DNA of 64,000 bases from NCBI RefSeq assembly GCF_030345795.1, contig NZ_JAUALB010000001.1, positions 2,720,001-2,784,000 on the forward strand. The letters are read 5' to 3'. The translations under genes and the position numbers were made by a program. Below, one piece after another: positions 51,906 through 60,877 of this stretch; positions within the stretch are counted from its first letter, which is position 1; the number at the start of each line of letters is the position of its first letter. The notes beneath the pieces are model-generated. The model did not search any database, was not told where the DNA came from, and saw nothing but the letters and a program-made list of their open reading frames with translations. The DNA is from Micromonospora sp. WMMA1363. GTDB taxonomy: Bacteria > Actinomycetota > Actinomycetes > Mycobacteriales > Micromonosporaceae.

Positions 51906-52963
51906 TGACCCTCCTCCCGGTGGCCGGTCAGGTCCAGCGCCACATCGACGATCATGTCTTCCTGGCCGCCGACCATCCGGCGCCGGCCCAGCTCGACGAG
52001 GATCGAACGGACGTCCACGCCGTACTTCTGCGACGCCCGCTCGGCGTGCCGCAGGAAGCTGGAGTAGACGCCGGCGTACCCCAGGGAGAGCGTCTCCCGG
52101 TCGACCCGCACCGGACGGTCCTGCACCGGACGGACCAGCTCCTCGGCGGCGTCCATCAGTGCGAACACGTCGCAGTCGTGCTTCCAGCCGTGCAGCTCGG
52201 CGACCGCGACGAACACCTCCAACGGCGCGTTGCCGGCCCCGGCCCCCATGCCGGCGAGCGAGGCGTCCACCCGGACGGTCCGGCCGGACGGGGAGCCGGG
52301 CGGCCCGGCCCCGCGGATCCGCCCATGCTCGACGGCGACCACGCTGTTCGCCACCCCGAGGGAGAGGTTGTGGTGGGCGTGGATGCCGATCTGCGTCTCC
52401 GGTTCGAGGACCTGCCGGTACGCGTCGATCCGGTTGGCCACGTCGGACATCAGCAGCCGGCCGCCGGAATCGGTGACGTAGACGCAGTGCGCCCCGTACG
52501 ACTCCATCAGCCTGGCCTGTGCGGCCAGCCCGGCCGGGTCGTTCATGTGGGACATCATGAGAAAACCGGAGACGTCCATCCCGTTCTCCCGCGCCCAGGA
52601 GATGTGCTGGGCCGAGATGTCCGCCTCGGTGCAGTGGGTGGCGATCCGGACGCTGGTCACCCCGAGTGCCTTCGCCGCCTTCAGGTCGGCGATGGTGCCG
52701 ATGCCGGGCACCAGCAGGGTGGTCAGCTTCGCGGTGGTCAACACCGCGGCGGCCGCCGCGATCCAGTCGGCGTCGCTGGCCGCGCCGTGGCCGTAGTTGA
52801 CGCTGGCCCCGGCGAGCCCGTCGCCGTGCGCCACCTCGATCGCGGCCACCCCGGCGGCGTCCAGCGCGGCGGCGATCGTCCGCACCTGGTCGACGGTGTA
52901 CCGGTGCGCGATGGCGTGCATGCCGTCCCGCAACGTCACGTCCTGGATGTACAGGTCGGTCAT
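51902..52963 (-). CDS. nbaI: 4-hydroxy-2-oxovalerate aldolase
   Basis: This 353-residue DmpG-type aldolase splits 4-hydroxy-2-oxovalerate to pyruvate and acetaldehyde and channels the latter to the acylating dehydrogenase. Arg12 and Asp13 (TLRDGMHA) and the metal-binding His195/His197 (GIHAHHNL) are present, as is the loop GAGAGNAP. About 15 extra residues (214-229, Gly/Pro/Arg-rich) interrupt the barrel before the [10 protein letters not shown] segment. ATG 52963 follows AGGAGG at 5 nt. The insertion may be a surface loop. Confidence 0.93.
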   Translation of the reverse strand: MTDLYIQDVTLRDGMHAIAHRYTVDQVRTIAAALDAAGVAAIEVAHGDGLAGASVNYGHGAASDADWIAAAAAVLTTAKLTTLLVPGIGTIADLKAAKALGVTSVRIATHCTEADISAQHISWARENGMDVSGFLMMSHMNDPAGLAAQARLMESYGAHCVYVTDSGGRLLMSDVANRIDAYRQVLEPETQIGIHAHHNLSLGVANSVVAVEHGRIRGAGPPGSPSGRTVRVDASLAGMGAGAGNAPLEVFVAVAELHGWKHDCDVFALMDAAEELVRPVQDRPVRVDRETLSLGYAGVYSSFLRHAERASQKYGVDVRSILVELGRRRMVGGQEDMIVDVALDLTGHREEGQ

Positions 52964-53018
52964 CCGGCCCTCCTGTTGTCCGCGGCCGCGGGACCCCGCC
53001 TCGCCGCGCTTCGCACCC

Positions 53019-53948
53019 TCACGTGGGCACCCCATTCGCAAGGGCGACCAGCCGCTCCGCGGTGCGCAGCGCGGCCGAGGTCATGATGTCCAGGTTCCCG
53101 GCGTACGCCGGCAGGTAGTGCCCGGCGCCGGAAACCTCCAGGAAGACCGAGACCTGCAACCCGGTGAGGTGCCGGCCGAGCGACGGCAGGTACGTGTCGA
53201 TCTCGTCGAACTGCACGTCCTGCTTGAGCTGATAGCCGGGGACGTACTGCTGGACCGCCGCCACCATGTCGGCCACGGAGGCGCCGATCGCGGCCCGGTC
53301 GGCGTCGGCGTCCGGGCACAGGCAGTAGACCGTGTCCCGCATGAGCAGCGGCGGGTCGGCCGGGTTGAGCACGATGATCGCCTTGCCGCGCTCGGCGCCA
53401 CCGACCACCTCGATGGCGCGCGCGGTGGTCTCGGTGAACTCGTCGATGTTGGCCCGGGTGCCCGGCCCGGCCGACTTCGACGCGATCGACGCGACGATCT
53501 CCCCGTACACGACCGGAGTCACCCGGCCGACCGCGGCGACGATCGGCACGGTCGCCTGCCCACCGCACGTGACCATGTTGACGTTGGTCTCGCTCAAGTG
53601 CTCGTCGAGGTTGACCGGCGGCACCACGTACGGGCCGACGGCCGCCGGCGTCAGGTCCACCACGGTCCGGCCGTGCGCGCGCAGTACAGCGTCGTTGTGC
53701 CGGTGCGCGCCGGCTGAGGTGGCGTCGAAGACCAGCTCGACGTCGGCGAACTCGGGCATGGCCACGAGGCCGTCCACCCCCTCGGCGGTGGTGGCGACGC
53801 CGAGTCGGCGGGCGCGGGCCAGCCCGTCGGAGTCGGGGTCGATGCCGGCCATCGCGACCATCCGCAGCGACTCCGACAGCCGCAGCACCTTGATCATCAG
53901 ATCGGTCCCGATGTTGCCGGAGCCGAGCACCGCCACACCGACGCTCAC
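53019..53948 (-). CDS. nbaJ: Acetaldehyde dehydrogenase (acylating)
   Basis: This 309-residue protein is of the MhpF/DmpF type. The NAD motif [11 protein letters not shown] is near the N-terminus, the catalytic Cys is in [13 protein letters not shown], and [11 protein letters not shown] is near the C-terminus. It makes acetyl-CoA from acetaldehyde, CoA and NAD. GTG 53948 is preceded by AAGAGG. A 56-bp tandem repeat begins just upstream and covers what would be the leader. Confidence 0.94.
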   Translation of the reverse strand: MSVGVAVLGSGNIGTDLMIKVLRLSESLRMVAMAGIDPDSDGLARARRLGVATTAEGVDGLVAMPEFADVELVFDATSAGAHRHNDAVLRAHGRTVVDLTPAAVGPYVVPPVNLDEHLSETNVNMVTCGGQATVPIVAAVGRVTPVVYGEIVASIASKSAGPGTRANIDEFTETTARAIEVVGGAERGKAIIVLNPADPPLLMRDTVYCLCPDADADRAAIGASVADMVAAVQQYVPGYQLKQDVQFDEIDTYLPSLGRHLTGLQVSVFLEVSGAGHYLPAYAGNLDIMTSAALRTAERLVALANGVPT

Positions 53949-53964
53949 GGGTGGGTCCTCTTGG

Positions 53965-54118
53965 TTCGCGACTGCGGGGCTCGCAAGCTCACTCCTCACG
54001 CTCACCGTGCCTGCCCTCCGTTCGCGACTGCGGGGCTCGCAAGCTCACTCCTCACGCTCACCGTGCCTGCCCTCCGTTCGCGACTGCGGGGCTCGCAAGC
54101 TCACTCCTCACGCTCACT
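53965..54118. repeat. Three tandem copies of a 56-bp unit inside the operon
   Basis: Copies start at 53965, 54021 and 54077 (the last partial, 42 bp). On the minus strand each contains GAGTGAGCTTGCGAGCCCCG. The array fills the gap between the hydratase stop and the acetaldehyde dehydrogenase start, touching both genes. I recall this word as a dispersed intergenic repeat in Micromonospora. Confidence 0.92.
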
Positions 54119-54911
54119 GGTCACCGTCCTTGGCGAAGCGCGTCCGTACCGAACCGAGGCCGGAGATCCGCGCCTCGTACGCCGCCCCCGGGCTCACCGG
54201 CACCATCGGGCCGAGCGCGCCGGAGAGCACCACATCGCCGGCGCGTAACGGGTCGCCGGACCGGGCCAGTGTCTGCGCCAGCCAGGCCAGCGCGTGCAGC
54301 GGGTTGCCGAGGCAGGCCGCCCCGGCGCCGACCGACACCGGCTCGCCGGCGTGTTCGAGGACCATTCCGCACAACCGCAGGTCCACATCGGCCAGCCGGC
54401 GCGGCGCGGTGCCCAGCACGAACAACCCACTGGAGGCGTTGTCCGCGACCGTGTCCACGATGGAAATGTCCCAGCCGGCGACCCGGGAGTCGACGATCTC
54501 GATCGCGGGCAGCAGGTGATCCACCGACCGGGTCAGGTCGGCGGTGGTGACCCGCTCGTCGGCCAGATCCGCGCCGAGCACGAACGCGATCTCGGCCTCC
54601 ACCCGGGGCTGGAGCAGCCGACCGAGGAGCACCTCGACGCCGTCCGGTACCGCCATCTCCTCGGTCAACACACCGAAGTCGGGCTGGTAGACGCCGAGGC
54701 TCTCCTGAACTGCCCGGGAGGTCAGCCCGATCTTCGCGCCGACCCGCCGGTGCCCGCGCCGCTGCCACTCCCGTACCTGCATCTGCTGCACCAGGTACGC
54801 GGAGGTGATGTCACCCTCCGGGAGCAGCCGGCCGCGCAGCGGTGGGCAGGGCTTGCCGGTCTCCCGGGCCTCGGTCAGTTCCCGGGCCGCGGCGGCGTGG
54901 TCGACACTCAT
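54114..54911 (-). CDS. nbaH: 2-oxopent-4-enoate hydratase
   Basis: This 265-residue protein is the sister of the decarboxylase. VGAKIGLTSRAVQESLGVYQPDFGVLTEEM matches XylJ/MhpD-type hydratases (key residues KIGLTS and QPDFG), with metal residues in EAEIAF and EIVDSRVAGW. It hydrates 2-oxopent-4-enoate to 4-hydroxy-2-oxovalerate. The stop codon lies at the edge of the tandem repeat. ATG 54911 is clear. Confidence 0.92.
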   Translation of the reverse strand: MSVDHAAAARELTEARETGKPCPPLRGRLLPEGDITSAYLVQQMQVREWQRRGHRRVGAKIGLTSRAVQESLGVYQPDFGVLTEEMAVPDGVEVLLGRLLQPRVEAEIAFVLGADLADERVTTADLTRSVDHLLPAIEIVDSRVAGWDISIVDTVADNASSGLFVLGTAPRRLADVDLRLCGMVLEHAGEPVSVGAGAACLGNPLHALAWLAQTLARSGDPLRAGDVVLSGALGPMVPVSPGAAYEARISGLGSVRTRFAKDGDQ

Positions 54912-54917
54912 GTGGGC

Positions 54918-54978
54918 TCCTCACTGCGCTCGGACCCGCCACGCGGCTTCCGGCGGGTCGCGCTGATGATTCGCTTGC
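54918..54978. repeat. Intergenic dyad repeat between hydratase and dehydrogenase genes
   Basis: ACCCGCC and GGCGGGT form a small hairpin within a GC-rich 76-bp gap. The sequence looks like another dispersed Micromonosporaceae intergenic repeat; this is from memory. Confidence 0.4.
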
Positions 54979-54987
54979 CGCGCTCAC

Positions 54988-56493
54988 TCATGAGAGGTCC
55001 ACGCAGACGTTGGTGAGTTCGGAGTAGAAGGTGAGCGAGTGCACCCCACCCTCGCGGCCGATGCCGGAGGCCTTCACCCCGCCGAACGGGGTACGCAGGT
55101 CGCGTAGGAACCAGGTGTTGACCCAGACGACGCCGGCGTCCAGCCGGGCGCCCGCCCGGTGCGCCCGGCCCACGTCCCGGGTCCAAACCGCCGCCGCCAG
55201 GCCGTACTCGGTGCCGTTGGCCAGCGCGTACGCCTCGTCCTCGTCGTCGAACGGCGCGACGTGCACGACCGGACCGAAGATCTCCTCGGTGTTGGTCCGG
55301 GCGTCCGGGCCGAGCCCGGTGAGCACGGTCGGCTGCACGTAGGCTCCGCCGTCGCGGGCGTCGCCGAAGCGCGGCGTGCCGCCCCCGGCCAGCACCTCGG
55401 CGCCCTCGGCGCGGGCCAGCCCGTAGTGGCCGAGCACCTTCTCTCGGTGGGTGTGCGAGATCAGCGGCATGTTCACTGTGGCCTCGTCGGCCGGCCACCC
55501 GTACGGCAGCTCGACCGCCCGCTTCGCCAACCGCGCGGTGAACTCCTCGAATACCGGGCGCTGCACGTAGATGCGCTCGGTGCAGAGGCAGACCTGACCG
55601 CCGTTGGTGAAACTGGACCGAACCGAGCCGGCGACCGCCGCGTCCAGGTCGGCGTCGGCGAAGACCAGCCCGGCGTTCTTGCCACCCAGCTCGAAGCTGA
55701 CCGCCTTCACCCCGTCGGCGGCGGCCCGCATGATGGCGCCGCCGGTGGCCGACTCCCCGGTGAAGGTGATCGCGTCGACGCCCGCGTGGCAGGTGAGGAA
55801 CTCCCCCGCGGAGCCGGGCCCGAAGCCGTGCACCACGTTGAAAACGCCCGGCGGTACGCCGGCCGCGGCCATCACCTCGGCGAGCAACGTCGCCGAGGCG
55901 GGCGTCTCCTCGCTGGGCTTGACCACGACCGCGTTGCCGCAGGCCAGCGCCGGGGCGACCTTCCAGGTGAGCAGCAGCAACGGTAGGTTCCACGGCACGA
56001 TCACCGCGACCACGCCGACCGGCTTGCGGACCGCGTAGTTCAGCGCCTGGCCGCCGGTTGGGGTGACCGTGGTGAACGACTCGGTCGGCGTGGTGGCGAC
56101 GATCTCGGCGAACGCACGGAAGTTGGCCGCGCCGCGCGGGATGTCCAGCGTCCGGGCCTGCGATATGGCCTTGCCGGTGTCGGCAACCTCGGCGGTGACC
56201 AGGTCGTCGAAGCGACGCTCCAGCTCGTCGGCGACCCGGCGCAACACCTCGGCCCGCTCCCGCTCGCCCATCCGGCCCCACGGGCCGCGCAGCGCCGCCC
56301 GGGCGGCGGCCACCGCATCATCCACGGTGGACTGCGTTGCCTCGACCACCTCGAAGACCGGCTCGCCGGTCACCGGGCTCCGCTTCGCGAACCGACGGCC
56401 GGCGTCGACGAACTCACCGGCGACGAAGTTGCGCAGCAGACCCGGCCCGGCCGGCGCGTTGCCCGCCATGAGCCGCGGATCCCAGCCGGTCAT
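54988..56493 (-). CDS. nbaE: 2-aminomuconate-6-semialdehyde dehydrogenase
   Basis: This 501-residue aldehyde dehydrogenase has the catalytic Glu in FELGGKNAG, the catalytic Cys in NGGQVCLCTERI, and the NAD segment VIVPWNLPLLLLTWK. It belongs to the 2-hydroxymuconic/2-aminomuconic semialdehyde branch (VNTWFLRDLRTPFGG is typical). It oxidises aminomuconate semialdehyde to aminomuconate. ATG 56493 follows GGGAGG and overlaps the kmo stop (ATGA). Confidence 0.94.
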   Translation of the reverse strand: MTGWDPRLMAGNAPAGPGLLRNFVAGEFVDAGRRFAKRSPVTGEPVFEVVEATQSTVDDAVAAARAALRGPWGRMGERERAEVLRRVADELERRFDDLVTAEVADTGKAISQARTLDIPRGAANFRAFAEIVATTPTESFTTVTPTGGQALNYAVRKPVGVVAVIVPWNLPLLLLTWKVAPALACGNAVVVKPSEETPASATLLAEVMAAAGVPPGVFNVVHGFGPGSAGEFLTCHAGVDAITFTGESATGGAIMRAAADGVKAVSFELGGKNAGLVFADADLDAAVAGSVRSSFTNGGQVCLCTERIYVQRPVFEEFTARLAKRAVELPYGWPADEATVNMPLISHTHREKVLGHYGLARAEGAEVLAGGGTPRFGDARDGGAYVQPTVLTGLGPDARTNTEEIFGPVVHVAPFDDEDEAYALANGTEYGLAAAVWTRDVGRAHRAGARLDAGVVWVNTWFLRDLRTPFGGVKASGIGREGGVHSLTFYSELTNVCVDLS

Positions 56494-57827
56494 CGGCGCC
56501 TCCCTCGGCGGAGCACGGACCCGACTGCCCCGGCCAGCAGCAGCGCCGCACCGGCGGTGGCGGCGCCGAGCACCTGGTGTTGCCGGCGGACCCGGCGGCG
56601 CACCTGCGCGTACGGGGTGGTCGAGAAGGACACCAGCTCGTACCGGGAAACGTACCTGCCGGGCAGCGCCCGTTCCAGGGTGTGTTCCACCCGGCGGCCG
56701 AGCTTGAACAGCGGCGAGGAGACCTTGTCGCGCATCTCCACGAAGTTGGCCAGGGCCATTCGGGCGATCGCCTCGGCGTTGTCCTGCCGGCGCCGCTGGA
56801 ACAGCGGCAGCGCGCCGGACCAGTCGTCGGCGCACTCGTCGAGGCAGCGGTCCAGCTCCACCACGTCCTCGAACGCGCAGTTCGCACCCTGGCCGTAGAA
56901 CGGCACGATGGCGTGCGCCGCGTCGCCGAGCAGACCCACCCGGCCGTTGACCTGCCACGGGTCGCACCGCACCGTGCCGAGCACGCCGACCGGGTTGTGC
57001 TGGTAGTCGTCGACCAGATTCGGCGCCAGCGGCAGCACGTCCGGGTAGTGCTCGGCGAAGTGCCGCTCGACAGCGGCCGGGCTGCCCAGTGAGGCGAAAC
57101 TCGCGGTGCCGTGGGTGGGCCAGAAGAGGGTGCAGGTGAAGGAGCGGTCCGGGTTGGGCAACGCGATCATCATCGAGGTGCCGCGCGGCCAGATGTGCAA
57201 CGCCGCCGGATCGAGCGCGAAGTCCCCGCCCAGCGGCGGGATGGTCAGCTCCTTGTAGCCGTAGTCGAGGAAGTCCACGCTCTCGGTGAGCAGCCCGTGC
57301 CCGAGGAGTTGGCCGCGTACGGCGGACCCGGCGCCGTCGGTACCCAGGACGACCGGCGCGGCGGCGGCGACCTTGCCCCGCGGGGTCTCGAAGGTCATCT
57401 CGCCGCTGGCCGGGTCGAGGTCGACCAGCCGGTGGTCGAACATGATCCGCACGCCGGGCAGCGTGGTGGCGGCGTCCAGCAGGGCGTTGTTCAACGCGCC
57501 CCGACTGATCGAGTTGATCGCCCGGTCACCGGTAGCGCTGTACGACTGGAACTGCGGCTCCCCCGCAACCGGGTGGATCATCCGGCCACGCATCGGCAGC
57601 GCATCGACCATCACCTCGGTGTCCAGCCCGATCCGGCGCAGCGCGTCCAAGCCGCGCTCGGAGAGCGCCAGGTTGATCGAACGGCCCCGCTCGACCTGCC
57701 CGGACCGGGGATCGGGCCGGCGCTCGTAGAGCGCGACCCGGTACCCCCGCCGGGCCAGGTAGCAGGCGAGCAGGCAGCCGGCGAGCCCGGCGCCGACGAC
57801 GGCGATCTCGTCGCGTGCACGACTCAC
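56490..57827 (-). CDS. kmo: Kynurenine 3-monooxygenase
   Basis: This 445-residue flavoprotein hydroxylates kynurenine. It has the FAD motif VVGAGLAGCLLACYL, the second flavin motif RVGLLGDAAHAIVPFYGQG, and the family marks RGRSINLALSERG and YGYKEL. The C-terminus has a hydrophobic helix (about 420-440) that may anchor it to the membrane as in other KMOs. GTG 57827 follows GGAGG at 7 nt and overlaps the kynU stop. Confidence 0.95.
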   Translation of the reverse strand: MSRARDEIAVVGAGLAGCLLACYLARRGYRVALYERRPDPRSGQVERGRSINLALSERGLDALRRIGLDTEVMVDALPMRGRMIHPVAGEPQFQSYSATGDRAINSISRGALNNALLDAATTLPGVRIMFDHRLVDLDPASGEMTFETPRGKVAAAAPVVLGTDGAGSAVRGQLLGHGLLTESVDFLDYGYKELTIPPLGGDFALDPAALHIWPRGTSMMIALPNPDRSFTCTLFWPTHGTASFASLGSPAAVERHFAEHYPDVLPLAPNLVDDYQHNPVGVLGTVRCDPWQVNGRVGLLGDAAHAIVPFYGQGANCAFEDVVELDRCLDECADDWSGALPLFQRRRQDNAEAIARMALANFVEMRDKVSSPLFKLGRRVEHTLERALPGRYVSRYELVSFSTTPYAQVRRRVRRQHQVLGAATAGAALLLAGAVGSVLRRGRRR

Positions 57828-59101
57828 GCGGACACCTCCACCGTCGCGGCCAGCGCGTCGGCCACCCGCCAGCAGTCGTGGTACGTGCAGTAGAGCGGCA
57901 CCGGAGCGAACCGGACGATGTCCGGCTCCCGGGCGTCGGCGATCACCCCGTGCTCGTACCGCAGACGCTTGGCCAGCCCGGCGGCGCTGCCGGCGCCGAT
58001 CCGCACCGAGAGCTGGGCGCCGCGTCGGGCCGGGTCGCGCGGGGTGACGACGGTCAGTGGGCGGGCGGCGCTCACCTCGTCGAGCAGTTTCTCCAGGTAG
58101 CCGGTGAGCCGGACACTGCGCCCCCGCAGCGCCGGCATGCCGACCGCGTCGAACAGCTCCAGCGAGGTGCGCACCGGCCCCATGGCGAAGATCGGCGGGT
58201 TGGAGACCTGCCAGGCCTCCGCCGTCGCCGGCGGCCGGGAGACCGGCGTCATCTCGAATCGCGTCGCCGCCTCGGTGCTCCACCAGCCCTCGAAGCGGGG
58301 CAGGGCCGGATCGCCGAGGTGGCGCTCGTGCACGAAGACGCCGGACAGGGCTCCCGGCCCGGAGTTCAGATACTTGTACGAGCACCAGGCCGCGAAGTCG
58401 ACGTCCCAGTCGTGGAGCGCGAGCGGCACGTTGCCGGCGGCATGCGCCAGATCCCACCCGACCACGGCGCCGGCGGCCCGGCCGGCCGCCGTGATCGCCG
58501 GGATGTCCATCAACTCGCCGGTCAGGTAGTTGACGCCGCCGAGCAGCACCAGCGCGACGGTCTCGCCCTCGGCGGCGAGCAGGTCGAGGACGTCGGTGGT
58601 ACGCAGGACGTCCTCACCGGGGCGCGGCCTCAGCCGCACCACCGTCGTGTCGGGATCGAGGCCGTGGAAGCGGGCCTGGCTGCGGACGGCGTAGCTGTCC
58701 GACGGGAATGCCGCGTCCTCGATGAGGATGCGGGTACGGGCACCGGCCGGTCGGTAGAAACTGACCATCAGCAGGTGCAGGTTGACGGTGAGCGAGTTCA
58801 TCACCACGACCTCTGCCGGCCGGGCGCCGACCAGCCGCGCGGCGGGCGCCGTCAACAGCTCGTGGTACGGCAGCCACGGCCGCTCGGCCTCCAGATGCCC
58901 CTCCACCCCGAGGCGTCGCCACGCGTCGAGGTCGGCGAAGAGTTCGTCCCGGGTGGCGCGAGGTTGCAGGCCGAGTGAGTTGCCGGCCAGATAGGCGGCC
59001 TCCGGGTAACGACCACCGTCGGCCGGCGGGAGGTGGAACAGGTGTCGGTGCCCGGGTTCGTCGGCGTCGCGGCGGCGGGCCTCGTCTTCGTTGTTCATCA
59101 C
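57824..59101 (-). CDS. kynU: Kynureninase
   Basis: This 425-residue PLP enzyme cleaves kynurenine or 3-hydroxykynurenine to (hydroxy)anthranilate and alanine. Lys243 in WCSYKYLNSGPG binds PLP and Asp217 (GWDLAHAAGN) pairs with its ring nitrogen. AGNSLGLQP at about 40 is the family start mark. GTG 59101 lies 11 nt after GGGAGG; ATG 59098 is equally possible. It follows kynA by 18 bp. Confidence 0.96.
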   Translation of the reverse strand: MMNNEDEARRRDADEPGHRHLFHLPPADGGRYPEAAYLAGNSLGLQPRATRDELFADLDAWRRLGVEGHLEAERPWLPYHELLTAPAARLVGARPAEVVVMNSLTVNLHLLMVSFYRPAGARTRILIEDAAFPSDSYAVRSQARFHGLDPDTTVVRLRPRPGEDVLRTTDVLDLLAAEGETVALVLLGGVNYLTGELMDIPAITAAGRAAGAVVGWDLAHAAGNVPLALHDWDVDFAAWCSYKYLNSGPGALSGVFVHERHLGDPALPRFEGWWSTEAATRFEMTPVSRPPATAEAWQVSNPPIFAMGPVRTSLELFDAVGMPALRGRSVRLTGYLEKLLDEVSAARPLTVVTPRDPARRGAQLSVRIGAGSAAGLAKRLRYEHGVIADAREPDIVRFAPVPLYCTYHDCWRVADALAATVEVSA

Positions 59102-59119
59102 GGGGTTTTCGTCCTCCCG

Positions 59120-60019
59120 TCACATCGCCGTCCGGGCAGACCACAGCTCCGGGAAGACCACCCGAGCCATGCTGCGCTGCAGCCACGCCAGTCCGGCGGA
59201 ACCACCGCTGCCGACCTTGGCACCCATTGTCCGCTGGACCGCCTTGAGGTGGTGGTGCCGCCAGTCGCCGAACTGCTCGGCCACCTCGGTCAGCGCCTCG
59301 CCGAGCAGGCGCAGGTGGTTCTCCGGGGCGGCGTCGGCGTAGACGCACACCCACGCGGCCTCCACCGCCGGGTGCGGCTCGTGCTCCGCCACGACATCGC
59401 GCTCGAGCAGGTCGGCGGGAAGGTCGTGGCCGTGCCGGGCGAGCAGGGCGACCACGTCGTCCCAGACGCTCGGGGCGGCCAGGGTGGCACGCAGGTCCGC
59501 GTACACCTCGGTCTGCCGGTGGAACGGCCGCAGTAGCGTCTCGTCCCGGAGCCCGAGCAGGAACTCCAGCTGGCGGTACATCGCAGACTGGAAACCGGAG
59601 CCCTCGCCGAGCAGGTTACGGAACCGGTTGAAGTCGGCCGGCGTCATCCAGCGCAGCCCCTTCCAGGCCGCGTTCAGGCCCTCCAGGTGCAGGGCGGCGC
59701 GGCGTAGCGGGGCCAGCGCGTCCCAGACCCGGTCGGCGCGCAGCAGGCGCTGGGTCTCGCGCAGCTCGTGGCAGGTCAACCCGAAGTACAGCTCCATGAT
59801 CTGGCTGACCACCAGGAAGGACATCTCACCCGGGTCGTCGCTGAGCGGCGCCTGCAACCGGTGCAGAGTGCTGGCCTGCACGTACGAGTCGTACGGGACC
59901 CGACCGGCGAACTCCAGGGTCGGTTCGCCGCCGTTACGGGCGGCACGGGCGACCCGCTGTCGCGGGGTGACCGGCCGTACCGCCGCCCGGGTGGCCGCCC
60001 GCAGGTCCGTCCGTTCCAC
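59120..60019 (-). CDS. kynA: Tryptophan 2,3-dioxygenase
   Basis: This 299-residue all-helical heme dioxygenase is the entry enzyme. It shows YVQASTLHRLQ with distal His53, SGFQSAMYRQLEFLLG, and WRHHHLKAVQR with probable proximal His257, then GSGGSAG. It converts tryptophan to N-formylkynurenine. It is the first gene of the leftward catabolic run. The start shown is the longest plausible; the first 35 residues are Arg/Ala-rich and the true start may be later. Confidence 0.95.
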   Translation of the reverse strand: MERTDLRAATRAAVRPVTPRQRVARAARNGGEPTLEFAGRVPYDSYVQASTLHRLQAPLSDDPGEMSFLVVSQIMELYFGLTCHELRETQRLLRADRVWDALAPLRRAALHLEGLNAAWKGLRWMTPADFNRFRNLLGEGSGFQSAMYRQLEFLLGLRDETLLRPFHRQTEVYADLRATLAAPSVWDDVVALLARHGHDLPADLLERDVVAEHEPHPAVEAAWVCVYADAAPENHLRLLGEALTEVAEQFGDWRHHHLKAVQRTMGAKVGSGGSAGLAWLQRSMARVVFPELWSARTAM

Positions 60020-60112
60020 CGATCCACTCCCTCCACCTCGCGCCGACTGACCGGCGGCGCTGCCGGGGTGAACGACATGATCCCCCGGCGGGATCCCCGA
60101 ATGGAATGCCGG

Positions 60113-60160
60113 ATCAACGGCTCTGTTCCGCTATCACCTGTTGATCGCAAGGCGATAGCG
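60113..60160. promoter_or_regulatory. Operator candidate in the kynA-Lrp divergent region
   Basis: CGCTATC (60129-60135) and GATAGCG (60154-60160) form a perfect dyad with 18-nt spacing, interleaved with ATCAAC...GTTGAT (about 60113-60144). The two dyads overlap between the divergent kynA and Lrp/AsnC genes. Confidence 0.6.
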
Positions 60161-60192
60161 CAAATCAGCGTGGAGAGCGTAAGGTCACCGGC

Positions 60193-60645
60193 GTGGACGA
60201 GATGGACTGGGCTCTGCTGCGGGAGTTGCAGGCTGACGCTCGGCTGTCGTACAGCGAACTGTCCCGGCGGGTGCACCTGTCCCCGCCGGCCGTCGCCGAC
60301 CGCGTACGGCGGCTGGAGGAGTCGGGCGTCATCACCGGGTACCACGCGCACGTCGACCTGGGCCGGGCCGGGCGGAGCGTGGTCGCGTTGATCCGGATGT
60401 CCTGCTACGGGTCCCGATGCATTCTGCATGACCCGGAGGTGGCTGACTGGCCGGAGATCCTGGAGATCCACCGGATCACCGGGGACGCGTGCAGCGTGCT
60501 GAGGGTCGCGGTCGGGTCGATCGGCGACTTCGAGGCGGTCATCGACCGGCTCGCCCCGTACGGCCAGCCGTCCAGCACGATGGTCCTCTCCACCCCGCTC
60601 GACTGGCATCCGGTCACCCCGCTGCCCCCGTCCACGCACGGGTGA
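60193..60645 (+). CDS. Lrp/AsnC-family regulator, likely controls the kynurenine operon
   Basis: This 150-residue protein has the N-terminal Lrp HTH (about 5-50, LSYSELSRRVHLSPPAVADRVRRLEESGVI) and an RAM ligand-binding domain (about 65-145, with HRITGDACSVLRVAVGSIGDFEAVI). It is divergent from kynA with a dyad-bearing region between. In other bacteria a KynR of this family activates kyn genes in response to kynurenine, so the same role is likely here. GTG 60193 is chosen; the upstream AAGG is weak. Confidence 0.9.
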   Translation: MDEMDWALLRELQADARLSYSELSRRVHLSPPAVADRVRRLEESGVITGYHAHVDLGRAGRSVVALIRMSCYGSRCILHDPEVADWPEILEIHRITGDACSVLRVAVGSIGDFEAVIDRLAPYGQPSSTMVLSTPLDWHPVTPLPPSTHG

Positions 60646-60877
60646 TCCGGCAACCGCCGCCGACACCTGCCGACACGAAACAGGACGTCCGGGTCGACCG
60701 CCCCGGGGTGGTCCGCCGCGGGCGGGATCGACCGGTCCGTTTCCGTCCGCATCGACGCGTGAGTCGGTCGCGCCGGGGCGTGTGCGGTGGCCCCGCGAGG
60801 GAAAGCACGACCCGTCGACAGCAGGACACGACCCGTCGACCCAGCAGGACCGGTGCCCGGTGCCGGGAGGGAGGAAC

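Noticed and set aside
54021..54118. CRISPR array
   Set aside because: Copies are directly joined with no spacers and only three units, so this is a plain tandem repeat. No cas genes are near.
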